In this document: piece after piece, positions 55,286 to 63,923 of the stretch | Layout: each line of letters starts with the position of its first letter | Position numbering within the stretch: position 1 is the stretch's first letter | NCBI GenBank assembly: GCA_000648925.1 | Contig: JFHF01000010.1 | Location: forward strand, 114,719-178,718 | Direction of reading: 5' to 3' | Source of the DNA: Caballeronia jiangsuensis | GTDB taxonomy: Bacteria; Pseudomonadota; Gammaproteobacteria; Burkholderiales; Burkholderiaceae | DNA: 64,000 bases | Notes under the pieces: model-generated | The model's input: only the letters and a program-made list of their open reading frames with translations | Databases searched by the model: none | What the model was told of the DNA's origin: nothing | Translations under genes and position numbers: made by a program

Positions 55286-55981
55286 ATGTCCGACAGGCTC
55301 AGCATCTCCACGCCCGACGGCAATTTCGACGCCTACGTCGCCTATCCCGCGCAAACGCCCGCGCCCGCCGTGGTCGTGATCCAGGAGATATTCGGCATCA
55401 ACGCCGACATGCGCGAAACCTGCGACGAGTACGCGCGCCAGGGCTATGTCGCGCTGTGCCCGGATCTGTTCTGGCGGCTCGAACCGAACGTCGAATTGAC
55501 CGACAAATCCGAAGCCGAGTGGCAACAGGCGCTGAAGTACTACAACGCGTTCGACGTGAACACGGGCGTCGAGGACATCGCGGCGACCATCGGCTTTGCA
55601 CGCGGGCTCTCGCAGGTGCAGGGCAAGATCGGTTCGGTCGGATTCTGTCTCGGCGGCTTGCTGTCTTTCCTGACGGCCGCGCGAACGGATGTCGATGCAT
55701 CGGTTTCCTATTACGGCGGTGGCACCGACCAATATCTCGCCGAATTGCCGAAGATCAAGGTGCCGCTGATGCTGCATCTCGCGGAAGAGGACGAGTTCAT
55801 TCCCGCCGACGCGCGCAGTCGCGTGCTCGCGGCGGTGCAAGGGCACGCGAACGTCGAGGCGTTCACGTATCCCGGCTGTCATCACGCGTTCGCGCGCAAT
55901 CAGGGCGCGCACTACGACGCGGCGGCCGCGCAACTCGCGAACGGCCGCACCGCGGAGTTTTTCAAGAAGCATCTGACGTAA
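55286..55981 (+). CDS. Dienelactone hydrolase family protein
   Basis: 231 residues, an alpha/beta hydrolase. The triad is visible: Cys in GFCLGG (~118-123), Asp in AEEDEFIP (~169-176) and His in GCHHAF (~199-204). This is normal length for carboxymethylenebutenolidase-like enzymes; the true substrate is usually unknown. It starts at ATG 55286 with AGGAG 7 bases upstream and ends just before a strong terminator. It looks unrelated to the polysaccharide genes around it. Confidence 0.92.
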   Translation: MSDRLSISTPDGNFDAYVAYPAQTPAPAVVVIQEIFGINADMRETCDEYARQGYVALCPDLFWRLEPNVELTDKSEAEWQQALKYYNAFDVNTGVEDIAATIGFARGLSQVQGKIGSVGFCLGGLLSFLTAARTDVDASVSYYGGGTDQYLAELPKIKVPLMLHLAEEDEFIPADARSRVLAAVQGHANVEAFTYPGCHHAFARNQGAHYDAAAAQLANGRTAEFFKKHLT

Positions 55982-55998
55982 GCGACGCCAGAAACGAA

Positions 55999-56024
55999 AA
56001 CGCCGCCCGGAGCGGGGCGGCGTT
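55999..56024. terminator. Bidirectional intrinsic terminator-like hairpin
   Basis: AACGCCGCCC (55999-56008), loop GGAGCG, GGGCGGCGTT (56015-56024): a perfect 10-bp stem between the convergent dienelactone hydrolase and WecA-like genes. The 5' flank GAAA and 3' flank TTCATC are modestly A/T-rich. Confidence 0.8.
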
Positions 56025-56042
56025 CATCGTCGGGAAAAGAGC

Positions 56043-57152
56043 TTACTTCTTCACCGTGTGCGGCCGTCGAAACACGAGCCAGCGCGGCGACTTGAAGCGC
56101 ACGATGCTCATGTAGAGCCACACATACGTCGCCGCGAACACGACGACGAAGCAGAACAGATGCACCGTGTGCCGCCAGAAGAGCGTCGCGGGAATCACCG
56201 CGATCAGGCACAGCAGCCACAGATACGGCGACGTGAGCGAGTTGCGCCGCGTCAGTTCGTGCGCGTTCTTCGCGCCGACGGCCCAGCGCATCAGCCGCTT
56301 GTAGACGAGCATATGCAGATGCACGCCGTCCGGAATGCCGGGCGAGATGCCGCGAATGAACTTCTTGCGATAGATCGAGAAACACGTCTCGAAGATCGGA
56401 TACATGAAGAGCAGCACCGGATACCACGCGGAGACGTCGCGGTTGCGCATCACGAGCATGATGGAGAGCTCGCCCAGCATGAAGCCGACGAAATACGCGC
56501 CGCCGTCGCCGAGAAAGATCAGGCCGGCGGGGAAATTCCAGATGAAGAAGCCCATCACCGCGCCCATCATGATGAGCGATCCCGACAGCACGACGGGATC
56601 GTGCACCTGGAACGCCACGTAGGCGAGCGACGCGAACATCATGAAGCTGACCATCGACGCGAGGCCGTTGAAACCGTCGATGATATTCACCGCGTTCGCG
56701 AGCGCCGCGACGGCGAGCACCGTCACCGCGCAGGAAATGATCGCGTAGGACAGCAGGAAATCGAGCGGCGGCACGCTGATGCGCGTGACCGCGATATTCA
56801 GCAACGCATAGGCGAGGCCCGCGGCGGCCATCGTGCAGACGAGGCGGGCGAGCGGCGAGACGCGCTTGGTCAGGTCTTCGACCAGTCCGGAGAGAAACGC
56901 CGGCAGGCCGCACGCGACGATGCCGAGAATCCCGCCCGACACGGCCGGATAACTCCATCGCAACTGCACGGCCGATGCGGTCAGCCCGCAAATGATGCCC
57001 ACGCCGCCGATGCGCGGCACCGGGCGCGCGTGAAACTTCTGCACGCCGGCGAGATCGGTGTCGCCGAGCACGCCTTCCTGCAGGTGTGCGAAGCGCACGA
57101 TCAACAAGGTCACGAGCAGCGAGATCAGAAAAGCGAGCGCGAAACTAAGCAT
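56043..57152 (-). CDS. Undecaprenyl-phosphate sugar-1-phosphate transferase, WecA/MraY family
   Basis: 369 residues with ten or more helices. PNPT motifs: QKFHARPVPRIGGVG (~38-52), LSGLVEDLTKRVSPLAR (~87-103), NIIDGFNGLASM (~155-166) and FLGDGGAYFVGF (~215-226). The usual first-loop DD pair reads ED, as in many betaproteobacterial EPS homologues. It may start the exopolysaccharide instead of WcaJ, or act on another glycan. It is at the 3' end of the galE-GT-GT-wzx block but has its own 69-base gap. Confidence 0.88.
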   Translation of the reverse strand: MLSFALAFLISLLVTLLIVRFAHLQEGVLGDTDLAGVQKFHARPVPRIGGVGIICGLTASAVQLRWSYPAVSGGILGIVACGLPAFLSGLVEDLTKRVSPLARLVCTMAAAGLAYALLNIAVTRISVPPLDFLLSYAIISCAVTVLAVAALANAVNIIDGFNGLASMVSFMMFASLAYVAFQVHDPVVLSGSLIMMGAVMGFFIWNFPAGLIFLGDGGAYFVGFMLGELSIMLVMRNRDVSAWYPVLLFMYPIFETCFSIYRKKFIRGISPGIPDGVHLHMLVYKRLMRWAVGAKNAHELTRRNSLTSPYLWLLCLIAVIPATLFWRHTVHLFCFVVVFAATYVWLYMSIVRFKSPRWLVFRRPHTVKK

Positions 57153-57178
57153 GAAAATAGAACCGGTTGGGAGAAGCA

Positions 57179-57210
57179 GCCCCGCATCGCTCGGAACGAC
57201 GAGGCGGGGC
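57179..57210. terminator. Weak stem-loop between galE and the WecA-like gene
   Basis: GCCCCGC (57179-57185) and GCGGGGC (57204-57210), 7-bp stem with an 18-base loop, just after the galE stop on the minus strand. It has no T run; it could reduce read-through. Confidence 0.4.
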
Positions 57211-57221
57211 GCAGCGAGACT

Positions 57222-58271
57222 TTACGCGAACCCGTTCGGGTTTTGCGACTGCCAGCGCCAGTGATCCACGCACATGCGTTCGATGCCGTGCTCCGCGCGC
57301 CAGCCGATCAGTTCCGCGGCGGCGGCCGGATCGGCGTAGCAGGCGGCGATATCGCCCGGACGGCGCGGCACGAGCTCGTATGGCACCGGTTTGCCCGACG
57401 CCGCCTCGAACGCTTTCACGACGTCGAGCACGCTATAGCCCTGGCCCGTGCCGAGATTCACGACGAAGCTGCGGTCGAGCGTCTTCAGCGCGTCGATGGC
57501 CGCGATGTGCCCGCGCGCCAGATCGACGACGTGAATGTAATCGCGCACGCCGGTGCCGTCGTGCGTATCGTAATCGCTGCCGAACACGCGCAGGCGCTCC
57601 AGCTTGCCGACGGCCACCTGCGCGACATACGGCATCAGGTTGTTCGGAATGCCCGCCGGATCTTCGCCGATCAGCCCGCTCTCGTGCGCGCCGACCGGAT
57701 TGAAATAACGCAGCGTCGCGATGCGCCACGACGGATCGGAGACTTCGAGATCGCGCAGAATCTGTTCGGCGATGAGCTTCGACTGGCCGTAAGGATTGGT
57801 CGCCGAAAGCGGAAACGATTCGTCGATCGGCACGCTCTTCGGCACGCCATAGACCGTCGCGGACGAGCTGAACACGAAGTTGCGCACGTTGCGCTCTTTC
57901 ATCACCTTCAGCACGGCGAGCAGGCTGCCGATGTTGTTGTTGTAGTACTCGACCGGCTTCGCGACCGATTCGCCAACGGCCTTCAGCGCGGCGAAGTGAA
58001 TCGCGCCGGTGATCTCGTGCGTGTCGAAGATATGGTTGAGCGCGGCTTCATCGCGCGCGTCGGCGTGATGAAACGCGACACGCTTGCCGGCGATGCTTTC
58101 GACGCGCTTCAGCGATTCGGCGCGGCTGTTCACGAGATTGTCGATGACCACGACGCCATAGCCCGCGTCGAGCAATTCGACGCACGTATGCGAACCGATA
58201 AAGCCCGCGCCGCCCGTTACGAGAATCGTGCCCTTTGCACCCGTGTTCGGCGACTGATTGCCATTCATCAT
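57222..58271 (-). CDS. galE: UDP-glucose 4-epimerase
   Basis: 349 residues, extended [18 protein letters not shown] (~16-30) binds NAD, then IHFAALKAVGES (~92-103), FSSSATVYG (serine, ~130-138) and YGQSKLIAEQI (Tyr-x3-Lys, ~160-170). It interconverts UDP-glucose and UDP-galactose and so supplies galactose for the exopolysaccharide. There are two in-frame ATGs (58271, 58268) after GGAG; either fits. It is 21 bases after the GT4 gene in the same minus-strand operon. Confidence 0.95.
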   Translation of the reverse strand: MMNGNQSPNTGAKGTILVTGGAGFIGSHTCVELLDAGYGVVVIDNLVNSRAESLKRVESIAGKRVAFHHADARDEAALNHIFDTHEITGAIHFAALKAVGESVAKPVEYYNNNIGSLLAVLKVMKERNVRNFVFSSSATVYGVPKSVPIDESFPLSATNPYGQSKLIAEQILRDLEVSDPSWRIATLRYFNPVGAHESGLIGEDPAGIPNNLMPYVAQVAVGKLERLRVFGSDYDTHDGTGVRDYIHVVDLARGHIAAIDALKTLDRSFVVNLGTGQGYSVLDVVKAFEAASGKPVPYELVPRRPGDIAACYADPAAAAELIGWRAEHGIERMCVDHWRWQSQNPNGFA

Positions 58272-58292
58272 GCGTTCTCCAAAAGACTCGAA

Positions 58293-59432
58293 TCAGAGTG
58301 AAATGCCTGTGATGGCATGTATTGTGCCCTTGTAGCGTTCGACGACATTCTTTTCGTCGAATTCGCTTGTGACTTTTTCGCGGCCGCGCAGCGCCATCGC
58401 CTCGCGCTCGCTGGCGGAGAGTGTCAGCATGCGTTCGAGGGCTTCGGTCAGGCTGTCGGCGTTCTTCACCTCGCAGAGAAGACCGTTCACGCCGTCCTCG
58501 ACGACCTCGCGGCAGCCGGGCACATCGGTGGCGACGATCGGGCGGCCCATCGCCGAGGCTTCCATCAGCGTGCGCGGCACGCCTTCGCGATACGAGGGCA
58601 GCACGACGCAATCCGCCGCGGCGACGAGCGGGCGCACGTCGTTGGCTTCGCCCAGATATTCGACGATATTCTCCGCTTCCCACTTCTGCACATCCGTGCG
58701 GCTGATCGCGCTGGGATTGTCGACGCCGACCGGCCCGAGCAATTGAAAACGCGCGTGCGGATATTTCGCGCGAATCCTGCGCGCCGCTTCGACATATTCC
58801 GCCACGCCCTTGTCCCACAGGAGCCGCCCGATCAGGATGAACACGAAGTCCGCGCGCGCGGGCAGCGGCTGAAACGCGAATTCATCGAGATCGACGCCTT
58901 CGCCGTGCAGACGCCGCGCGCGATCCGGATGCGCGAGCAGATTCTCGTGCAGAAAGGCTTCGTGATCGTCGCGATTCAGAAACCACACTTCGCGCGGAAA
59001 GCGGAACGCGAAACGGTACAGCAGCTTCGCGACCTGCGCCGTGCGGCTTTTCTGGATGAACACGTAGCCGAGGCCCGTGGTCACCGCGATCGACGGTACG
59101 CGCGCGAGCATCGCGGCGAGCGAGCCGTAGATGTTCGGCTTGATCGTGTAGTGAAAGACGATATGCGGGCGCGTCGCGCGATATTCGCGATAGAGCGCGG
59201 CTAGCGTCTTGAAGTCCTGGCGCGGGTCCGTTCCCTTCGATGCGACCGGCAACTCGACGCAGCGGCAGCCCATTTCCGTGAGCGGCTCGAAGGTGCGATC
59301 GCGCGGCGCGATGATCGTCACTTGCGCGCCGCGCGCGGTCAGCATCCGCAGAACGCCTTGCCGGTAGGTGTAGATCGCCCACGCCGTGTTGCAGACGAGG
59401 GCGATGCGAAGACTCGACTTTTCTTTCGTCAT
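58293..59432 (-). CDS. Family 4 glycosyltransferase
   Basis: 379 residues, GT-B. N-terminal domain: LVCNTAWAIYTYRQGVLRML and HIVFHYTIKPNIYGS (~91-105). C-terminal donor domain: FILIGRLLWDKGVAEYVEA (~195-213) and LPSYREGVPRTLMEASAMGRP (E-x7-E, ~281-301). The KPNIYG segment is typical of WbpT/PglA-like HexNAc or galactose transferases. It probably adds galactose or GlcNAc/GalNAc to the lipid-linked repeat. ATG 59432. Confidence 0.9.
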   Translation of the reverse strand: MTKEKSSLRIALVCNTAWAIYTYRQGVLRMLTARGAQVTIIAPRDRTFEPLTEMGCRCVELPVASKGTDPRQDFKTLAALYREYRATRPHIVFHYTIKPNIYGSLAAMLARVPSIAVTTGLGYVFIQKSRTAQVAKLLYRFAFRFPREVWFLNRDDHEAFLHENLLAHPDRARRLHGEGVDLDEFAFQPLPARADFVFILIGRLLWDKGVAEYVEAARRIRAKYPHARFQLLGPVGVDNPSAISRTDVQKWEAENIVEYLGEANDVRPLVAAADCVVLPSYREGVPRTLMEASAMGRPIVATDVPGCREVVEDGVNGLLCEVKNADSLTEALERMLTLSASEREAMALRGREKVTSEFDEKNVVERYKGTIHAITGISL

Positions 59433-59475
59433 CCGGAAGAGCGCTGAACGTGGCGCGAACTGAACATTGATATTT

Positions 59476-60282
59476 TCACGCGGAGGACGTGGACTTCAGC
59501 AATCGCGCCTTCAGACCGCGCAATGCGCGATACGGCAGTACGAGATGCGCGATGCTTTTTGCGACGCCCGCCCAGTCGAGCGGATTCGTCACGCGCAGAT
59601 GGCGCAGTTGCAGGCGCAGTGTCGACATCACCTGCACGCGCCGCTTCGTCGCGCTGATGCCGCTTTCGTTCAGCTCGTAGAAGAGACCGAACTCGGGCAG
59701 GTTCGCGCCGTCATGCCGTTGCAGGAGCCGCAGGATCAGATCGAGATCTTCGGCCGCGCGATACTGCGCGCGATAGTTGCCCGCTTCGATCACGGCATCG
59801 ATACGCAGCATCAGCGACGGATGCGTGAAGCACGTGCGTGCGAGCATCATGCGGCGGATCGCGGCGGGCTCGCTCGGCGGCGTCAGGTCGAAGAGCGGCG
59901 CGCCTTGCGTCGATACGACATGCGTCCACATGCCCAGCACCGCGACGCGCGTATGGTCCTCCATGTACGCGCGCTGCTTCGCGAGACGGCCGGGCGTCGC
60001 CAGATCGCCCGCATCGATGCGCGCCGCGTAACGCGCGCCGCGTGCGGCGAGCGCCGCGATGCCCGCTTCGAGCGCGCGCTCGATGCCGCCGTTTCGCGGC
60101 ATCCGCAGAATGTCGATGCGCATGCCGTCGATGATGGGCGCGACGATCGGCGGCGTGCTGCCGTCGTCGACGATCAGCACGTTCACCGTCGAGGCTTCCC
60201 TGAACGATGCGAGCGTGCGTTCGACCTCGGCCTGGCCGTTGAACGCGGGCATCAGCACGGCGACATCGGAGAGATCGTTCAT
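59476..60282 (-). CDS. Family 2 glycosyltransferase
   Basis: 268 residues. AVLMPAFNGQ (~8-17) starts the A-fold, IVDDGST (~37-43) follows, ARIDAGDLATPGR (~88-100) holds the metal-binding D-x-G-D variant, and RAAEDLDLILRL (~185-196) is the acceptor-side motif. It begins at ATG 60282, overlapping the wzx stop by 4 bases (ATGA), so wzx and this gene are coupled. The sugar is not predictable. Confidence 0.88.
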   Translation of the reverse strand: MNDLSDVAVLMPAFNGQAEVERTLASFREASTVNVLIVDDGSTPPIVAPIIDGMRIDILRMPRNGGIERALEAGIAALAARGARYAARIDAGDLATPGRLAKQRAYMEDHTRVAVLGMWTHVVSTQGAPLFDLTPPSEPAAIRRMMLARTCFTHPSLMLRIDAVIEAGNYRAQYRAAEDLDLILRLLQRHDGANLPEFGLFYELNESGISATKRRVQVMSTLRLQLRHLRVTNPLDWAGVAKSIAHLVLPYRALRGLKARLLKSTSSA

Positions 60283-61541
60283 GCGCGCAGCCGGAAACGG
60301 ATGTAGTAAAAGTTCACCGACGCCGCCGCGACATAGCCCGCCGCGAGCCCGATCAGCGCGCCGTAGCCTTCGATGCGCGGAATCGTGAACCAGTTCACCG
60401 CGAACGCGACGGCCAGCGCGAACAGCCATTTCGACAGCAGCACGTACTTCGCCTGATATTTCAGCACGACGAGATTGCCGATCGCCTCGACGCCCGCCGG
60501 CACGGACAGCCACACGGCCCAGCGGAAAATATCGGCGGCGCCCGCGTAGTTCGGCCCGAACACGCGCGCGATGATGAAGCCCGCGAGCGCATCGAGGACG
60601 GCGGCGCCCGCGATCATCAGCACGGCGGTCATCGCGAAGAGGCGCACGAGATTGCGCCTGAGGCGCGCGGTTTCCTGCACGCGATAGACGAACGCCGGCG
60701 CGATGGTCTGCGAGAGCATCAGCGCGAGCGCGATCCAGTTCTCGTTCAACTGCTGCGCGGCGGAGTAGAGCCCGAGTTCCGCGAACGACACGCGATGCGC
60801 GAGCATCAGCCGGTCGAGCTTGAGAAACAGATACATGCAGATGAGTCCGAGCCAGAACACCGTGCCCGCGCTCGCGAAATGTCTGAACAGTGCGCGATCG
60901 AAGCGCCAGCCGAGCGTGCCGCCGTGACGGCGCATGTAGTACACGACGAGCGCGGCGCTTATCGCGGCCGCTTCGAGCGCCCAGAGCCAGCCGAAGCTCG
61001 ACGGCGCGGCCATCGCGCGCACCAGCGCGAACACGAGCGCCGCCTTGACGATGGCCGCCGCCATGCTCGCGATGAGCTGCGGCTTGCTGTAGGTGAGACT
61101 TTGCAGCCACGAATTGACGACGCCGATGAACGGCTCGCGAAAGAGCATCGTGACGGCGAGGCCGGCGAGCATCAGGCCGACCATCGGGTCGGTGCCGCCT
61201 GCCGCGATCCACATCCACGTGACGACGAGCGCGATGATCGAGACGCCCATGCGCAGCACGAACGCGCTGCCGAGCACCGCGCCGGCTTCGGCGGGCGTGC
61301 GCTTGACGATCGTCGGCACGAGGATTTCCGCGCCGCAGACCCAGGTGATCGGCGCGATCACGAGCAGGAGCGTGTTCGCGTATTGCCATTTGCCGAAAAC
61401 GTCGGGGCCGAGATAGCGCGCGAGCAGTCCCGAAATGACGATCGCCACCGCAATCTGCGTGAGCCGTTCGAGCCCGAGCCAGACGATGTTGGCAAGCGCG
61501 CGGGCGACGTCCGGATTACCGGAGCGCGTCAGCGCCTTCAT
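60279..61541 (-). CDS. wzx: Polysaccharide flippase (Wzx/RfbX family)
   Basis: 420 residues with about twelve hydrophobic segments. The N-terminus NIVWLGLERLTQIAVAIVISGLLARYLGPDVFG is typical of MATE-fold Wzx (first part NIVWLGLERL ~17-26, then LLARYLGPDVFG ~38-49). It moves the undecaprenyl-diphosphate-linked repeat across the inner membrane for Wzy. ATG 61541 has AGGA 9 bases upstream; a TTG at 61562 is also in frame. First gene of the minus-strand wzx-GT2-GT4-galE operon. Confidence 0.9.
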   Translation of the reverse strand: MKALTRSGNPDVARALANIVWLGLERLTQIAVAIVISGLLARYLGPDVFGKWQYANTLLLVIAPITWVCGAEILVPTIVKRTPAEAGAVLGSAFVLRMGVSIIALVVTWMWIAAGGTDPMVGLMLAGLAVTMLFREPFIGVVNSWLQSLTYSKPQLIASMAAAIVKAALVFALVRAMAAPSSFGWLWALEAAAISAALVVYYMRRHGGTLGWRFDRALFRHFASAGTVFWLGLICMYLFLKLDRLMLAHRVSFAELGLYSAAQQLNENWIALALMLSQTIAPAFVYRVQETARLRRNLVRLFAMTAVLMIAGAAVLDALAGFIIARVFGPNYAGAADIFRWAVWLSVPAGVEAIGNLVVLKYQAKYVLLSKWLFALAVAFAVNWFTIPRIEGYGALIGLAAGYVAAASVNFYYIRFRLRA

Positions 61542-61981
61542 GCGGCCGATCCTGCCGAACAAGCGGGCACACGGCGTGCTACCTCAGCCTGACCGCCCTG
61601 CAAGTCTGCGTGTTCGGTCAAGTTTTGTGTGTTTGCACGCAGACGCGCCTCATTCGAAGGCATCGAGGCGAAAGAGCGTTTGAGCATTGGATTAGAATGA
61701 ACGCGCAGGCTTTGACCGCCGCGCGCAACCACGAGAGCGCCGAAAGACAGCGATTATAAATGCGATCCGCGGCTTGCCCGTTGCGCTGGTTTTGCATCCA
61801 GTTGCTTCCAATTGTTTCTTTCGTGTTGATTTAACAGACGCAAAGGCAGAATTCGTACGTCATCTGGCAGTCGTTCACGCGCCTCGCACGCTGCACTGGC
61901 GCGCCAACCGTCACGACCTGCATGCCCTCATGGCTGCATCGCCGAGAAACCATCAATTAATAGAGAAGAGGTAGCCATCTC
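61542..61981. promoter_or_regulatory. Divergent wzx / manB intergenic region
   Basis: 440 bases holding promoters in both directions. AT-richer around 61800-61860. A 67-codon plus-strand frame (61774-61974) has no ribosome site or family match and I do not call it. No convincing -35/-10 pair or repeat was found. Confidence 0.45.
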
Positions 61982-63382
61982 ATGAGCCAAGTATCCCAAT
62001 CCATCTTCAAGGCCTACGACATTCGCGGCATCGTCGGCAAGACGGTCGACACGGATGTCGCGAAGAGCATCGGCCAGGCATTCGGCAGCGAGATCAAAAA
62101 GCAGGGCGGCGACTCGGTCGTCGTCGCGCGCGACGGACGCCTCTCCGGCCCCGAACTCGTCGGCGCGCTCGCGGAAGGCTTGCGCGCGGCGGGCGTCGAT
62201 GTCGTCGATGTCGGCATGGTGCCTACGCCGGTCGGCTACTTCGCGGCGAGCGTGCCGCTGCCGTTGCCTTCGGGCGAGCGTCGCGTGGATTCGTGCATCG
62301 TCGTGACGGGCAGCCACAATCCGCCCGACTACAACGGCTTCAAGATGGTGCTGCGCGGCGCGGCGATCTACGGCGACCAGATCCAGGGCTTGTACAAGCG
62401 CATCGTCGACAGCGACTTCACGAGCGGCGAAGGCACGTACACCGAGTTCGATGTATCGCAGATCTATCTCGATCGCATCGTGTCGGACGTGAAGCCGGTG
62501 CGCGGGATGAAGATCGTCGTCGATACGGGCAATGGCGTCGCGGGCGGTCTCGCGCCGAAGCTGTTCAAGGCGCTCGGCTGCGAGCTCGTGGAACTGTTCA
62601 CGGACATCGACGGCACTTTCCCGAACCATCACCCGGACCCTGCGCACCCGGAAAATCTGCAGGACGTGATCAAGGCGCTCAAGGAAACGGATGCCGAAGT
62701 CGGCTTCGCATTCGATGGCGATGGCGACCGTCTCGGCGTCGTGACGAAGGACGGGCAGGTCATCTATCCGGATCGCCAGTTGATGCTGTTCGCGCAGGAA
62801 GTGCTGTCGCGCAACAAGGGCGGCCAGATCATCTATGACGTGAAGTGCACGCGCAATCTCGCGAAGTGGGTGCGCGATCAGGGCGGCGAGCCGGTGATGT
62901 GGAAGACCGGCCACTCGCTCGTGAAGGCGAAGCTGCGCGAAACCGGCGCGCCGCTTGCGGGCGAGATGAGCGGCCACGTGTTCTTCAAGGACCGCTGGTA
63001 TGGCTTCGACGATGGCCTGTACACCGGCGCGCGGATGCTCGAAATCCTGTCGCGGGTGGCGGACCCGAGCAAGCTGCTCAACGATCTGCCGAATTCGCTA
63101 TCGACGCCTGAGTTGCAGCTTAAGCTGGAAGAGGGCGAGAATTTCGAGCTGATCGCGCGTCTGCAGAAATCGGCGAAGTTCACCGGAGCGGATGATGTGC
63201 TGACGATCGATGGATTGCGGGTGGAGTATCCGGATGGGTTCGGGCTGGCGCGTTCGTCGAATACGACGCCGGTGGTCGTGATGCGTTTCGAAGCGGATAA
63301 CGACGCGGCGTTGAAGCGGATTCAGGAGGATTTTCGTCGGGTTATTCTGGCGGAGAAGCCGGATGCGAAGTTGCCGTTTTGA
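61982..63382 (+). CDS. manB: Phosphomannomutase/phosphoglucomutase
   Basis: 466 residues, the normal size for AlgC/ManB. The phosphoserine loop is TGSHNPPDYNG (~109-119), the metal loop FDGDGDR (~240-246), and the sugar-binding loop GEMSGHVFF (~322-330). A typical N-terminal FKAYDIRG is at ~9-16. It interconverts mannose-6-P and mannose-1-P (and often glucose phosphates) and so feeds manC here and rfbA. AGAGG lies about 12 bases before ATG 61982. Confidence 0.95.
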   Translation: MSQVSQSIFKAYDIRGIVGKTVDTDVAKSIGQAFGSEIKKQGGDSVVVARDGRLSGPELVGALAEGLRAAGVDVVDVGMVPTPVGYFAASVPLPLPSGERRVDSCIVVTGSHNPPDYNGFKMVLRGAAIYGDQIQGLYKRIVDSDFTSGEGTYTEFDVSQIYLDRIVSDVKPVRGMKIVVDTGNGVAGGLAPKLFKALGCELVELFTDIDGTFPNHHPDPAHPENLQDVIKALKETDAEVGFAFDGDGDRLGVVTKDGQVIYPDRQLMLFAQEVLSRNKGGQIIYDVKCTRNLAKWVRDQGGEPVMWKTGHSLVKAKLRETGAPLAGEMSGHVFFKDRWYGFDDGLYTGARMLEILSRVADPSKLLNDLPNSLSTPELQLKLEEGENFELIARLQKSAKFTGADDVLTIDGLRVEYPDGFGLARSSNTTPVVVMRFEADNDAALKRIQEDFRRVILAEKPDAKLPF

Positions 63383-63550
63383 ACGGTTTTGGCTGTAGAT
63401 GACGCTACGGGCGCTTCGGCTAAATGCTGGTGGCCTGCGCTTCGTAGTGTCTGACGTGGTTTGGTTTTTTTTGTTCGCTTGCTTGGGCTTCTGTGGATGG
63501 CCCGGTTTCGCGGTGGTCTATTAGCACTGCCCCTCCCCGGGGCGGGGGTC

Positions 63551-63576
63551 ACTTTCTTTGCTGCTGCAAAGAAAGT
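63551..63576. repeat. Perfect palindromic element, 11-bp arms
   Basis: ACTTTCTTTGC (63551-63561), loop TGCT, GCAAAGAAAGT (63566-63576). A partial third copy, CCAAAGAAAGC, follows at 63579-63589. It may serve as terminator for manB or be part of a dispersed repeat family. Confidence 0.75.
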
Positions 63577-63675
63577 AACCAAAGAAAGCAGCTTCTCACC
63601 GCCCGCGGTCACACGCAGTTTGGCCATGCTTGCCAGCCCGCCGTGGCCCTCGCCTAAGTGTCGCCCTCGAAGGCC

Positions 63676-63923
63676 CAAGCAGGCTTGGCTCGCGCACGGT
63701 CTGCCATTTCGCATCGCTTGCGTCACTGGTTCAGCACGAAATGGTTCCGGCACCGCGCTACGCGCTGCCGTTGGGTGTGCGAGGGAACCCATCGAAGAAG
63801 AAGCACGCGCAGACCCGATTGACCCATCGGCCGCGTAGCGGGCCGGAGCTATTTGGTGCTGAACCAGTGACGCCAAACATTTGGTGCGGCAGACCGTGCG
63901 CGGACCAAGCCCTTGTCTGCTTG
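63676..63923. repeat. Long imperfect inverted repeat
   Basis: Left arm ~63676-63777, right arm ~63821-63923, spacer ~43 bases. Perfect cores are CGCGCACGGTCTGCC and GCGTCACTGGTTCAGCAC (each found on the left arm and, reverse-complemented, on the right). Arms differ by several small indels. It would form a large cruciform or RNA hairpin. Confidence 0.75.

Noticed and set aside
56058..58301. 747-codon plus-strand open frame
   Set aside because: Antisense to the WecA-like gene and galE; low-complexity His/Arg/Glu composition.
61774..61974. 67-codon plus-strand frame before manB
   Set aside because: No ribosome site, no motif and unusual composition; more likely leader DNA.
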